From assembly GCF_021462225.1 (NCBI RefSeq), contig NC_061817.1, positions 3,036,751 through 3,100,750 of the forward strand: 64,000 bases of DNA. Direction: 5' to 3'. Made by a program: the position numbers and the translations under genes. The stretch's first letter is position 1, and each line of letters opens with the position of its first letter. Origin of the DNA: Girardinichthys multiradiatus (Eukaryota > Chordata > Actinopteri > Cyprinodontiformes > Goodeidae). The notes beneath the pieces were generated by a model that was not told the origin of the DNA, did no database searches, and saw only the letters and a list, made by a program, of their open reading frames with translations. Shown piece after piece: positions 1 to 9,298 of the stretch.

Positions 1-19
1 GGCATGCCTGGCCAAAAAT

Positions 20-146
20 GGATACTGCGGCTTTTGTTTCTATGGTGTTTATACAGTAGTCATAACAAAGGTAATATAGCAATAGCTCTGTAAATATATG
101 CTCTGTGTCTTACCCAATATTTTATTTGCAGAAAAATACATGTGGG
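20..146 (+). repeat. 127-bp dispersed direct repeat, copy 1
   Basis: This stretch (starting ggatactgcggcttttg, ending atacatgtggg) recurs at 1328-1454 in the same orientation with only a few substitutions. It includes a sequence resembling a splice acceptor (ttttatttgcag). It has no coding capacity. It may be a local segmental duplication or a fragment of an unrecognised repeat. Confidence 0.8.
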
Positions 147-1284
147 AAAATCAAAAAATGAACAACAGCGGTATTCTGTTTATTTGCTTCAGGTATCAGA
201 TCCTGGGTATATTCATTCTGCCTCACAATTATCCCAAACAAAAAGAAGTTCAGAATTTATATTTATCTGAAAGTGATGAACCAAATAGCTAAGACTCATT
301 CTTATTTGTTGCTTATTTGTTGAAAACTTTGAGCCTAATAATTTCTATACCAAATTAAAATAAATCAAAATCATAAAAAAACAAAATGTCTGCCAATTGA
401 TGCCTCAACAATGGAAATAAATTATTTACAATCTAAAATAATAGAGGTTTAATGCCTTCAAAAATATTAAGAGGATCTGCAGTGGGTGATAAAATCCTAC
501 AAAATATTGCAGTTTTCTATTTGCTCTATGTGACGCATCCTTGGTTCTACTGAAAGGTTCTGCATATATTGAAATTATTATTATTATTATTGGTTTAAGA
601 TGCATTATTAAATTTCTGTTATTAATCTCATAACTTTGCAACTGATGGTAATCTAATCTAATATTTAATTTATTCTAAATTAAATTATATAATTTAACTT
701 GAATTAGCAAAGAGTTTTCATTATTTATTCAATTTTTCACGCAAGCTGTGGCGTTAAAAGTGGATAGAAGTGTAGAGGTAGAAGCTTCTGTGATGAGCAC
801 AGACTCTTAACAGTACTCTTTATTGTCCCTTCTTTGAACCCAGGCTCTGGTCTGTCTTTGGGAGCTGACCCCCAACTGAACTCGACTGGAGGTTAAAGAT
901 CAGGGTTGAAGTCCAGGTTACCGTCCTTTGTGAGTTCACTCTCTGTGAGCACAGAACCACCTGCTGAACAACACTGATTCATGTTAATGTAATTACATTT
1001 ATAAATGTAGTTATTTAAAACAACACTTATTTGGGCTTTCATGAAATTGTATGTTTTGTATTTGTATAGTCTTGACCAAAAGTAATTATTTTTCAAAATA
1101 ATTAGTCTTTTTGTTGTTTTAGGTTTCTTCCATCCATCATCAGTGCCACTGAATGGAGACTGTCAACTGAAAAGTGTCTAGAGCTCTTGGTCTGCCAGGT
1201 TTCTGACCGTATATGTAAAGAGACAGGGTGATAATGGATTTACTCTTTTGGGTGCTCGCAGTATGATAAGCAAAATACTGCTTT
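147..1284. other. AT-rich spacer, nothing recognised
   Basis: No coding region or recognisable element is seen. There is a short (ATT)n run near 575-592. The short reading frames on both strands look like chance products of AT-rich DNA. Confidence 0.6.
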
Positions 1285-1320
1285 CTCTCAAACCCCCAGT
1301 GGGTCGTGGCCGATGGCGTG
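1285..1320 (+). repeat. short fragment of L2-type LINE 3' UTR
   Basis: The run beginning tctctcaaaccccc resembles the LINE 3' UTR block at about 5933-5968 inside the Harbinger element. Only about 35 bases remain here, directly before the second copy of the 127-bp repeat. Confidence 0.5.
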
Positions 1321-1327
1321 AGAGGAT

Positions 1328-1454
1328 GGATACTGCGGCTTTTGTTTCTATTATGTTAATACAGTAGTCATAACAACGGTAATATAGCAATAGCTCTGTA
1401 AATATTTGCTCTGTGTCTTACCCAATATTTTATTTGCAGAAAAATACATGTGGG
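1328..1454 (+). repeat. 127-bp dispersed direct repeat, copy 2
   Basis: Partner of 20-146, same orientation and about 1.3 kb downstream. The flanks differ: copy 1 follows ccaaaaat and copy 2 follows a LINE 3' UTR fragment. The duplicated block therefore has fairly sharp edges. Confidence 0.8.
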
Positions 1455-2454
1455 TTAGGGTTAACGTGAGACTGACTCTTGGCTGAAGTTGCATCGCCAC
1501 TAGATGACCCTTGTTTATGGCTTACAGCTGAATATGAGTGCATCAGAAGATGACAATGTGGCCACTGTTTTGCCCAAACAGCTGTTTGTGTGTGTGTTGA
1601 AGAAATAAAATCTAATCGCAATTTGTTTTCTGTCTGTTTTTAGAAAAAAATTAATTGAGAGTTAAAGAAAAGAGTGAGTGGGACAGAAAGTAAGCTGGTT
1701 GAAAAATGTGTCTGTGTTGAATATTATTGAAGAGGCAGTCATAGTTACCATTTGAATGTATCTCCCATCCTTAAGAGCTTGTTTCTCTGCCACTAGATGA
1801 CATTAATATGCACCAATTCATCCTAATAAAAGGTAGATCTGATGATACCTTCCTGCAGAGACATGTTCAGTTTTTCTAAAGACTCAGACTAAGATTATAT
1901 TCATGTTTGTGATTTGTTTGGGAGACTGTTTGGCAAAAATATTAAGCAACTGAATCCACCCTCACTGAGTTGTTGTTTTATTGATTTTCAAAAAGCCAGC
2001 AGAGAAACCATACAACAAAATATTTTTTCAATTGTAAATGAGCCAGGGAATGTGATTATTTACCTGATCTTCAATTGCATTTAAGACAGTATTAGTGTTG
2101 TGAAAGATCAGTGTAGTTGAGAGGACACAGGCTGAACGTTAATTAATTAATTCGTCAATTCATAGTTCACTATTCTTAACCTAATTCTAAACGCCAACAT
2201 AAACAGCTGTTGTTATTAAGTAATTGTTTTTTATGAATTAAATCTTAAAAATATGTAGCTTATGGTGTCATGCACCAATCAAAATGATTTTTTCATTGCT
2301 TAGCATGGGCATTGCCAGCTTATAGCTGTTTTACATCCGTTTAATTCTTTGTTGACATAAACTACATTTAATTTGGTTGCAAACTTGCATCCACATGTTT
2401 TTCAGCTTTAAGTGTCAGAAAACAATATCAGTCTGAATGGCTTGTTCTTGTCAC
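1455..2454. other. AT-rich spacer
   Basis: No gene or named element is recognised. Short reading frames on both strands have no recognisable domain. Confidence 0.5.
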
Positions 2455-2680
2455 CCAAGGTTATCCAGTCCATCGCAGGTCAGCATAGAGACAAATAGGA
2501 TGGACAACCATCTCTGCACACATTCACTTCAATGGGCAATTTAGATAGACCAATTTACCAAACATGCATATTTTCCAACTGTGGGAGGAAGCTGAAGTAC
2601 CCAGAGAGAATCTACCCTTGCATGAGGAGAACAGCCTTAAGGGTCCCACAGAGTCGGGCATACTTGACTCCGCAGGCATA
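2455..2680 (-). repeat. common teleost interspersed repeat (LINE 3' region)
   Basis: Contains the block ccatcgcaggtcag ... ctgtgggaggaagc ... gaggagaaca, a sequence very common in fish genomes. A reverse-oriented relative is at 23665-23932, where it ends in a (ATGG)n-type tail. I read it as a minus-strand piece of the same repeat without its tail. The exact family (RTE-like 3' end is my guess) is not settled. Confidence 0.55.
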
Positions 2681-2752
2681 CTCAAGTTGGACTTATTGCG
2701 CAAAGCTCAGCTTTTACAACCAAATACTTGGTGTCACACAATAAAGTGCTTG

Positions 2753-3060
2753 GCAAACCAACATTACAAAATCTAAATCACTTTTACAAACTTAAAGACA
2801 AATTAACATTTCAGAAAACAATTTAACAAGATGCGAAACATTTTTACAAGTACTGAAACAAATTTACATTTCAGAAAACAAATTAATATTTCAGAAAACA
2901 ATTAAAAAAGATGCAAAACACTTTGACAGGTACTGAAACAAATTTACATTTCAGAAAACAAATTTACATTTCAGAAAACAAATTAATATTTCAGAAAACA
3001 ATTTAACAAGATGCAAAACACTTTTACAAGTACTGAAACAAATTTACATTTCACAAAATC
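2753..3060 (-). repeat. left inverted end array of 20-bp units
   Basis: About 15 units of 20 bp, in the opposite orientation to the right array. Units alternate between forms such as aatttacatttcagaaaaca and an anchor pair (tttaacaagatgc..., ttttacaagtactg...). The 20-bp register is kept throughout, with substitutions only. Confidence 0.85.
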
Positions 3061-3150
3061 AACCGGTAAGGGAATGTACCAATGCCGAGGCTGACCCGGA
3101 AGTCAGCCTCAGGGGCTGCATCCTTCGAAGGTCTACGTGGGCTGGGTCCT
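3061..3150 (+). repeat. inner terminal inverted repeat of the Harbinger, left
   Basis: Matches the reverse complement of about 8200-8340: shared blocks include ggaatgtaccaatgccgagg and ggggctgcatccttcgaagg. It contains the perfect 10-bp palindrome CCTTCGAAGG at 3122-3131, also present at 8239-8248. The right copy carries an extra segment of about 20 bases inside the repeat. Confidence 0.8.
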
Positions 3151-3743
3151 TCGTCGACTGCTAAAATCAGCACCATAGAAAGAGAAAGGGTCCTTCTATG
3201 GCGCTGGCTAAAACCACGGGGGCCGGAAGTGAGCAGCTGCGGATTGGGACGGTCTAGCCTTTACCAGCTGTTCCCGCCCTCACCTCAGCGTAACAGCTGT
3301 CGCCTAGCAACCGTAGCTGCGAGGAGAAAAAAGCAGTTAAAGCAGAATGGAGCCGAACTTCTGGTAGTTTTATTTTTAATTTTTGAGGAACTTCAGCAGT
3401 TTTATCGTCATTGCAGACATCTCCTTTATTTTATCTCCGGCTGAGAGACAATCAGCTGTTCAGGTAAAAAAGATGTTTGACTTAACTTAACTAGCCAATA
3501 AACAAATAGATAGCAACTTTATGGCTAATGTATGTCAACATATTTTATATATATATATATAAACAACAACTTTCAATTTTAAGATAGATTGGAATTATAA
3601 AGTATTTGATCCCCTATGGCTGGTCTTAGATAATTATATAATAATGCAGTGTTTTTGGTGTATTAGCATCTACTTGCTTAAAATATCCAGAAGCATGCCT
3701 TAAAAATAATGTGTTTTTCTATCTCCATTCTTCCCTTTTCTAG

Positions 3744-4859
3744 ACCAGACCCCTTTACTGCAGAATCAACCTGAGTGTCCCAGTCTTGAAACGTTTCTTC
3801 AACCAGGAGGACACCAGGCCCAATTTTCGGCTGAGCAGGGAGTCTCTGGCAGTGCTGCTTAATCTTTTGCACCAGGATAGGCAACATGGATGGGGTGCTA
3901 CTACTGAGACCTTGGTTTTTCTTTTCTGGCTGGCAAGTTGCACATCCTACAGAGTGGTTTGCAGAGTGTTTGGGATGCCTCGCTCTACTGTCCATTGCAT
4001 CGTCCACAGAGTTACAGAGGAGATCGTGGCTATTCGTCACCAGGTCATCTACCTTCTAAAGACCCCTGAGGACTTGAAGGCAGTGTCCCGTGAGTTTGCA
4101 GGGCTGGCACGCCACAGAGCTTTTCTTAAAGCTGTGGGTGCAATTGACGGCTGCCATATCCGCATCAGGTGTCCAAGCAGCCCTGATGGTCAGTGCTACA
4201 GGAACAGGAAACTCTTCCCTTCCATAATCCTGCAAGCAGTTTCTGACCATTGGAGCCATTTTATTGACACGTATGTGGGCTGGCCTGGGTCAGTCCATGA
4301 CTCTAGGGTGCTCCGCCACAGCCCACTGTACAGTTTATCCTCCTCCAGGGCATTTTAAACCTTGCTGATGGAGGGTACCCATGCCTCCAATATCCACTCC
4401 CCCTCATCACTCCCTACAAGAGGACAATACAAGGTGTGGGAGCCCAGCGCTCTAACAGCCATCATTCCAAAAACATGCTTTATAATAGAGCGTGTTTTTG
4501 GAATGATGAAAACCAGATTCAGGGCCATCTTCCTGACAGCGCTGGAGGTGCACCACACCTTTGTACCTCATGTAAGTTTTGACCTAGATCCATTTTATAT
4601 ATACATTATACATAATATATACACATACACACATATGCACCCTCTTTTAAATTGTTTTCAGGTCATAACAGCATGCGCCATCCTCCACAACATCTTCCTT
4701 GGTGCTGGGGATGTCATGGCCCCACAGGATGACGCAGAGGAGGCTGTAGAAGAGGATGAGGGTGAGGTCGGAACTGAGGCCGTCAGCGGTGCTCTCTGGA
4801 GGTGTCTGCCCTGGAGGGGGTACCACCAGAACATGACTACTGTGTCCAGTCAAGTATAA
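3744..4859 (+). pseudogene. HARBI1-like Harbinger transposase (DDE_Tnp_4), frameshifted
   Basis: Product: the DDE nuclease that cuts and joins transposon ends. A probable acceptor (tttctag, ending 3743) opens the main exon; a donor-like gtaaaa after 3461 suggests a short upstream exon. From 3786 the frame is open for 190 codons. It contains an N-terminal helical region, AIDGCHIR (first catalytic Asp, about residue 121 of this frame) and YVGWPGSVHDSR, and then stops at 4356. The region with the expected second Asp (ADGGYP, about 4365-4382) is in another frame. Reading returns to the first frame by about 4480, where ERVFGMMKTRF supplies the Glu. A small intron follows (4572-4661), then the typical C-terminal ACAILHNI block and an acidic tail. 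At least two indels are needed to explain this. The family is clear; activity is not expected. Confidence 0.85.
4572..4661 (+). other. 90-bp intron in Harbinger transposase
   Basis: Donor gtaagt at 4572-4577 and acceptor ttgttttcag ending at 4661. It separates the catalytic Glu region from the conserved C-terminal ACAILHNI block in the same frame. The inside is rich in TA and CA dinucleotides. Read through, it stays open, which is why the coding frame looks continuous. Confidence 0.7.
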
Positions 4860-4984
4860 TATTAAAGATGTGAGGGGTATAACTAATTGTAATATTTTGT
4901 GAGCACCATCTTCTAATTCTGCATTTTCCGATTACCTCTTAATGATGTGGCGGCCGTCAATTCAGCCAGCCCTTTAAACCCACT

Positions 4985-5235
4985 TGATGGACGATACCGT
5001 GGACAGCGGAGAGAGGCATCACAAACATCTGCAGACCACCTGTGTGATGCTTCACTCACCATCCAGAAAGACTAACCACAGGTCTCAGTTGCAGCATCCC
5101 ATCCAAGTCTCTGACCTTGCGAGAGATTTAGCCACACCACCAGACTTTCTGTTCAGAAAGACATCTGCCTCTTTGTTCTGTTGAAGAGGTGTTCCTGGAA
5201 CCGGTCACTCAGGTTGACGCTGCTGTCGCCACTGG
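4985..5235 (-). pseudogene. inverted fragment of a second, diverged Harbinger transposase
   Basis: The complement of this stretch is recognisably similar to the transposase N-terminal coding part at about 3760-4040. Both share a core corresponding to a tract for gagacctgtgg / gagaccttgg and a GMP/CDA-L..VH helix. The match is diverged, with several indels. It sits in reverse orientation about 1 kb from the main gene and just before the LINE insertion. It could be the remnant of an inverted duplication, or part of another Harbinger that landed here. It does not code. Confidence 0.6.
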
Positions 5236-5254
5236 AAATACTTGTACATAGTTT

Positions 5255-6331
5255 TATTTTATGCCTTTTGTCTTGTGGTTATAATCAGTCTGACAGAGGG
5301 AGGTATCTCAATCATTGTGGTTTTTAGTATAACAATGACCATCAGTGGGACCCTTTGTGAGGTGCCTTGAGATGACATTGTTGTAAATAAGCGCCGTTTA
5401 ACTAAATAATCTGAACTGAATCTATCTGTGTAGTTATGCTGCTACAGGCTTAGGCTGCTGGAGGACATAACGACCACTTTCACCCTCTTCGCTACATTCT
5501 CACACTACTCTCCAATTGTGCATTGTTTGCTGTTATTTCAGCTTTTAACTTTGTTCTCTCTTTTCTCTTCCTAGAAACTACACCTGGACTGGCTCTGTGT
5601 CTACCTGTGACACCTTTCTGGAGAGGGGAATCGTCCGAGCTTCTGCTGGCAACAACTTAATGCTCACCCTCTACCGATGATCCACATAGCCCTGTCTTTT
5701 AGTGTTTAACCCTTTCTCTCTCCTAGACATGGAAATTGACTGAGCTTTTACTGTAACTAATTATATGTGCTCTCTTTCAGACTCTAACCTTGAAAACTGG
5801 CTCAGAGTTTATCTGTTCTTTCTTTCTAGGTGAAACGACTAAAGGAGCTATATCCATTAACATTGACTTTTCCTTCCCATAGAAAGTACTTCTGGATCAG
5901 TGCTTCTGTGTTCTTTTTGTATCTCTGCTCTGTTCTCTCAAACCCCCACTCGATCGTGGCAGATGGCCGCTCACACTGAGCCTGGTTCTGCTGGAGGTTT
6001 CTTCCTGTTAAAAGGGAGTTTTTCCTCTCCGCTGTCACTACATGCATGCTCAGTATGAGGGATTGCTGCAAAGTCAACACCAGTGACTGTCCACTGTCTC
6101 TACATGGTCATCCGGGAGGAGGGAATGCTGCAAGTCACTGACTGGATGCAATCTGCTGGGTTTCCTTAGATAGAAAAACCTTTTATCCAATTTGAATAAA
6201 AAGCTAACTCCGACTGCACTGTTCAATTGTTAGGATTAATTGGAATGTATGTACCCGACTGTTGTGAAATGCCTTGAGACAACATGTGTTGTGAATTGGC
6301 GCTTTATAAATAAAACCGAATTGAATTGAAA
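5255..6331 (+). mobile_element. L2-type LINE, 3' UTR only, inserted in the Harbinger
   Basis: Corresponds to the 3' part of the minus-strand LINE at 59228-60912, which links this UTR to a reverse transcriptase C-terminus. It includes the block gcagatggcc ... ctgctggaggtttcttcctgt and ends with ggcgctttataaataaaacc and a (TTGAA)n-like tail at 6331. The insertion is heavily 5' truncated, as is usual for LINEs. It separates the Harbinger transposase side from the Myb-like gene. Confidence 0.8.
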
Positions 6332-6531
6332 ATTGTAATCTTGATCTGTTTGAATGTTTTCTTCCCCCATTCTGTTTAAAGTGCTGTTTGTATTTTTCAT
6401 AATAAATTCTGTTTATAACTTTAAATTAAGTTGATGTATTGTTAGATCAAATGTAAATAACATTAGTGACAAAAACTATTTTGAAATTTATTAGAACACC
6501 TTAAAACTTTAAGAAACAATCTGAAATAAAC

Positions 6532-7294
6532 TTAATATTTCTTATGTAGCACCTTATTTTGGTGCCATTCTTTGGAAAACAGTCTGTCCAATCTCTGTGC
6601 CCTCATGTCCTCTGCTTCTCTCTGTGCCCTCGTGTCCTCCCCGATTAACTCCATCATCTCCTCATATCTGTCCCTCTTTCTTTTCTGACCCCTTCCTGCT
6701 GGCTCACTGTCTTCCTTCTCCATCTGGTTGCCCACCGCTCCGCTTGGCCCTGGAGTGTCCTCAGGGATGGAGGCAATTAGGACAGGAGGTGTTGTGGAAG
6801 GCCTCTGTCCCACCACCTCATCCATAAGGACAAATGAGGGTCAATAGCAGCAGTGGGCTCTTCACTGACTCCCTCTCCTGACCCTGGATACTTGCAATCC
6901 TAAAGTTAGATGGAATAAAAAAAACAGAGAAACCAACAAGACTTTTAGAAATATTTTTTTATTTGTGTGTGACATGAGAGCTTCTGAACATACTCTAAAA
7001 TCTTTTTTTTTTTCAAATTGTCCCACATTATTTTGGCCTGCAAACGGGTGACCTTCCCCTGTTGGTCCATCTTCTCCAGACTTGTCCTAAACCGAAAGAA
7101 GTATGTTAATCACTGGATGGATATTTATGAAAGTTAGAAAGATAGGAGTTATTGAAACTGGACAGAAACCGACTGCAAAGAATGTTATTGTACCTCCAAG
7201 CCACGGTAGCTGAGTTTTTAGCTCCATTAAAAAGGTGGTGGTTCTCACCCCTGAGCTTAATAAACTGGCCCGTCTGTTCCTTTGTACCTAACAA
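6532..7294 (-). pseudogene. Myb/SANT-like DNA-binding protein of the Harbinger element
   Basis: Product: the second Harbinger protein, which binds the transposon ends and helps bring in the transposase. Three coding blocks are visible on minus. The first, about 7280-7170, has FIKLRGENHHLFNGAKNSA, typical of the trihelix/Myb-like domain. The second, about 7085-7015, has VTRLQAKIMWDNLKKK. The third is 6890-6532, proline-rich and then a basic-acidic coiled C-terminus (QKRKRDRYEEMMELIGED). The blocks are separated by AT-rich stretches that look like introns. The first part of the last block (CKYPGSGEG...) and MDEVVGQRPS are in different frames, so there is a 1-base shift near 6840. A possible upstream start exon lies around 8035 (ATG with a short open stretch), but that is uncertain. 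Confidence 0.7.
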
Positions 7295-8199
7295 AAATAT
7301 GAAAATACCAAAAAAAACATCTTGCTTAATATCAGAGCAAAAATAAAGCCTTTTTAAATTTTACATTTGTCTTAATTTGAAGAAAATATTAAAATATTTC
7401 TATGCAAATGTCTAAAACAAGCTCTTTCAAACTTTTAACTTCTTTATTGAGATTCACTTACATTTGGAAGTGTATTCCTTGTCGGGTTTACCTGGAATCA
7501 GAAATTATAATGCTAGCTGAATTATAAATAAACTTTTAAAACATATAGCACATTTCTTCATCAAAAATGAATATTGGAAAGCTTATTTATTCTCAATCAC
7601 ACTATCCAGTGATACAGTTAGATTACATAAAACTGTCCATGTATTCTGGTTAACCTTAATATCACCTGAAATTTAAATTGATTTTCAGTAACAATTAAAA
7701 TAATATAAACTGTTAGAAATCACTTGTGTTAAACGTTCACTGTGATGACTGCCAGCGGGAGCTTAGTGCCGGGAGTCCAGTCAGATATCTCCAAGTATAG
7801 CTTGCCTCACTGCCGGGAAGGCTGGCGAGGCGAGCCAATTACTACGCCGGGAGCGGAAAACTCCAAACACGTCGGAGCACGTTTGAAATTAAGCGATGTC
7901 TAGATAAATCAAGCAGATATTTCACGTCTACATAGTTATATTCCCACACTAAAAACATTGTAGAAGTTAATTTGTATCACAGAAAGTGTAATTTTCCACA
8001 ATTTACTAACAGCTTTTGCTGCTATGGTCCGCCATGGCTTCCCCTGCTTGACCAATCCGCTTCGACCCGCAATGAATGATGGGAAATGATGGGCCGCGAA
8101 GGATACTCACGACCCATCCTTCAAATCGGGCAAAAGAAGGACACATTTGTCAGCCGCATTTGAGGGACTCTCGGAATGATTCATGAATTGGGACAGCCT
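7295..8199. other. 5' side of the Myb-like gene and internal Harbinger spacer
   Basis: AT-rich sequence to about 7740, then a more GC-rich block (7740-8160). That block would lie upstream of, or at, the first exon of the minus-strand gene and may include its promoter. A minus-strand ATG at 8035-8033 in the context gccATGG opens only nine codons before a stop, so it would need a splice. No element inside this stretch is recognised. Confidence 0.4.
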
Positions 8200-8340
8200 T
8201 CGTCGCCGCGCTGTAACGTAATCGGCCTACAAATACGGCCTTCGAAGGATGCAGCCCCTGAAGGACACAATGAGTGCAACCGTTATCATTTCCGGGTCAG
8301 CCTCGGCATTGGTACATTCCCTTTCCGGTTGATTTTGTCA
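8200..8340 (-). repeat. inner terminal inverted repeat of the Harbinger, right
   Basis: Reverse complement of 3061-3150 with an extra internal segment. The palindrome CCTTCGAAGG is at 8239-8248. Related CCTTCG/CGAAGG half-sites lie nearby, for example around 8098 and 8200. Confidence 0.8.
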
Positions 8341-9298
8341 AATGTAAATTTGTTTCAGTACTTGTAAAAGTGTTTTGCATCTTGTTAAATTGTTTTCTGA
8401 AATATTAATTTGTTTTCTAAAATGTAAATTTGTTTTCTGAAATGTAAATTTGTTTCGGTACTTGTAAAAGTGTTTCGCATCTTATTAAGTTTTTTTCTGA
8501 AATGTAAATTTGTTTCGGTACTTGTAAAAGTGTTTTCCATCTTGTTAAATTGTTATCTGAAATGTAAATTTGTTTTCTGAAATGTAAACTTGTTTTGGTA
8601 CTTGTAAAAGTATTTTGCATCTTGTTAAATTGTTTTCTGAAATGTAAATTTGTTTTCTGAAATGTAAATTTGTTGCGGTACTTGTAAAAGTGTTTTGCAT
8701 CTTGTTAAATTGTTATCTGAAATGTAAATTTGTTTTCTGAAATGTAAACTTGTTTTGGTACTTGTAAAAGTATTTTGCATCTTGTTAAATTGTTTTCTAA
8801 AATGTAAATTTGTTTTCTGAAATGTAAATTTGTTTCGGTACTTGTAAAAGTGTTTCGCATCTTGTTAAGTTGTTTTCTGAAATGTAAATTTGTTTCGGTA
8901 CTTGTAAAAGTATTTCACATCTTGTTAAGTTGTTTTCTGAAATATTAATTTGTTTTCTGAAATGTAAATTTGTTTCGGTACTTGTAAAAGTGTTTCGCAT
9001 CTTGTTAAGTTGTTTTCTGAAATGTAAATTTGTTTCGGTACTTGTAAAAGTGTTTTGCATCTTGTTAAATTGTTTTCTGAAATGTAAATTTGTTTTCTGA
9101 AATGTAAATTTGTTTCGGCACTTGTAAAAGTATTTTGCATCTTGTTAAATTGTTTTCTGAAATGTAAATTTGTTTTCTGAAATGTAAATTTGTTTCGGTA
9201 CTTGTAAAAGTGTTTTGCATCTTGTTAAATTGTTTTCTGAAATGTTAATTTGTCTTTAGGTTTGTAAAAATGTTTTAGATTTTGTAATGTTGGTTTGC
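8341..9298 (+). repeat. right end array, about 48 units of 20 bp in perfect phase
   Basis: Every unit from 8341 to the end is 20 bp, with no insertion or deletion over about 958 bp. Four unit forms recur: aatgtaaatttgttttctga, aatgtaaatttgtttcggta, cttgtaaaagtgttttgcat and cttgttaaattgttttctga. They are arranged as the last two, then one or more of the first, then the second. The final units next to the tip are diverged (tttgtaaaaatgttttagat). There are about 12 anchor pairs here against about three on the left. Confidence 0.9.

Larger units (their letters stand above)
2753..9298. mobile_element. Harbinger (PIF/HARBI1-type) DNA transposon with long inverted end arrays
   Basis: The two ends mirror each other. 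The left end reads gcaaaccaacattacaaaat from 2753 and the right end is its reverse complement, ending at 9298. Behind each end is an array of 20-bp units (2753-3060; 8341-9298), then a matching inner inverted repeat (3061-about 3150; about 8200-8340). Between them lie a HARBI1-like transposase remnant on + and a Myb/SANT-like gene remnant on -, the usual two-gene layout of Harbinger elements. A LINE 3' end inserted at about 5255-6331. I could not identify a clear short TSD just outside the ends, so the outer borders could be off by a few bases. Both genes are frameshifted, so the copy should be non-autonomous now. Confidence 0.8.

Noticed and set aside
4056..4259. Minus frames within the Harbinger transposase
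   Set aside because: Shadows of the plus-strand coding region.
8341..9298. Regular array that looks superficially like CRISPR
   Set aside because: Units are contiguous 20-bp variants without unique spacers, mirrored at the other end of a transposon, in a fish genome.
2753..9298. Two separate unrelated satellite arrays at 2.8 and 8.3 kb
   Set aside because: They are mirror images with matching inner repeats, so they are the two ends of one transposon.
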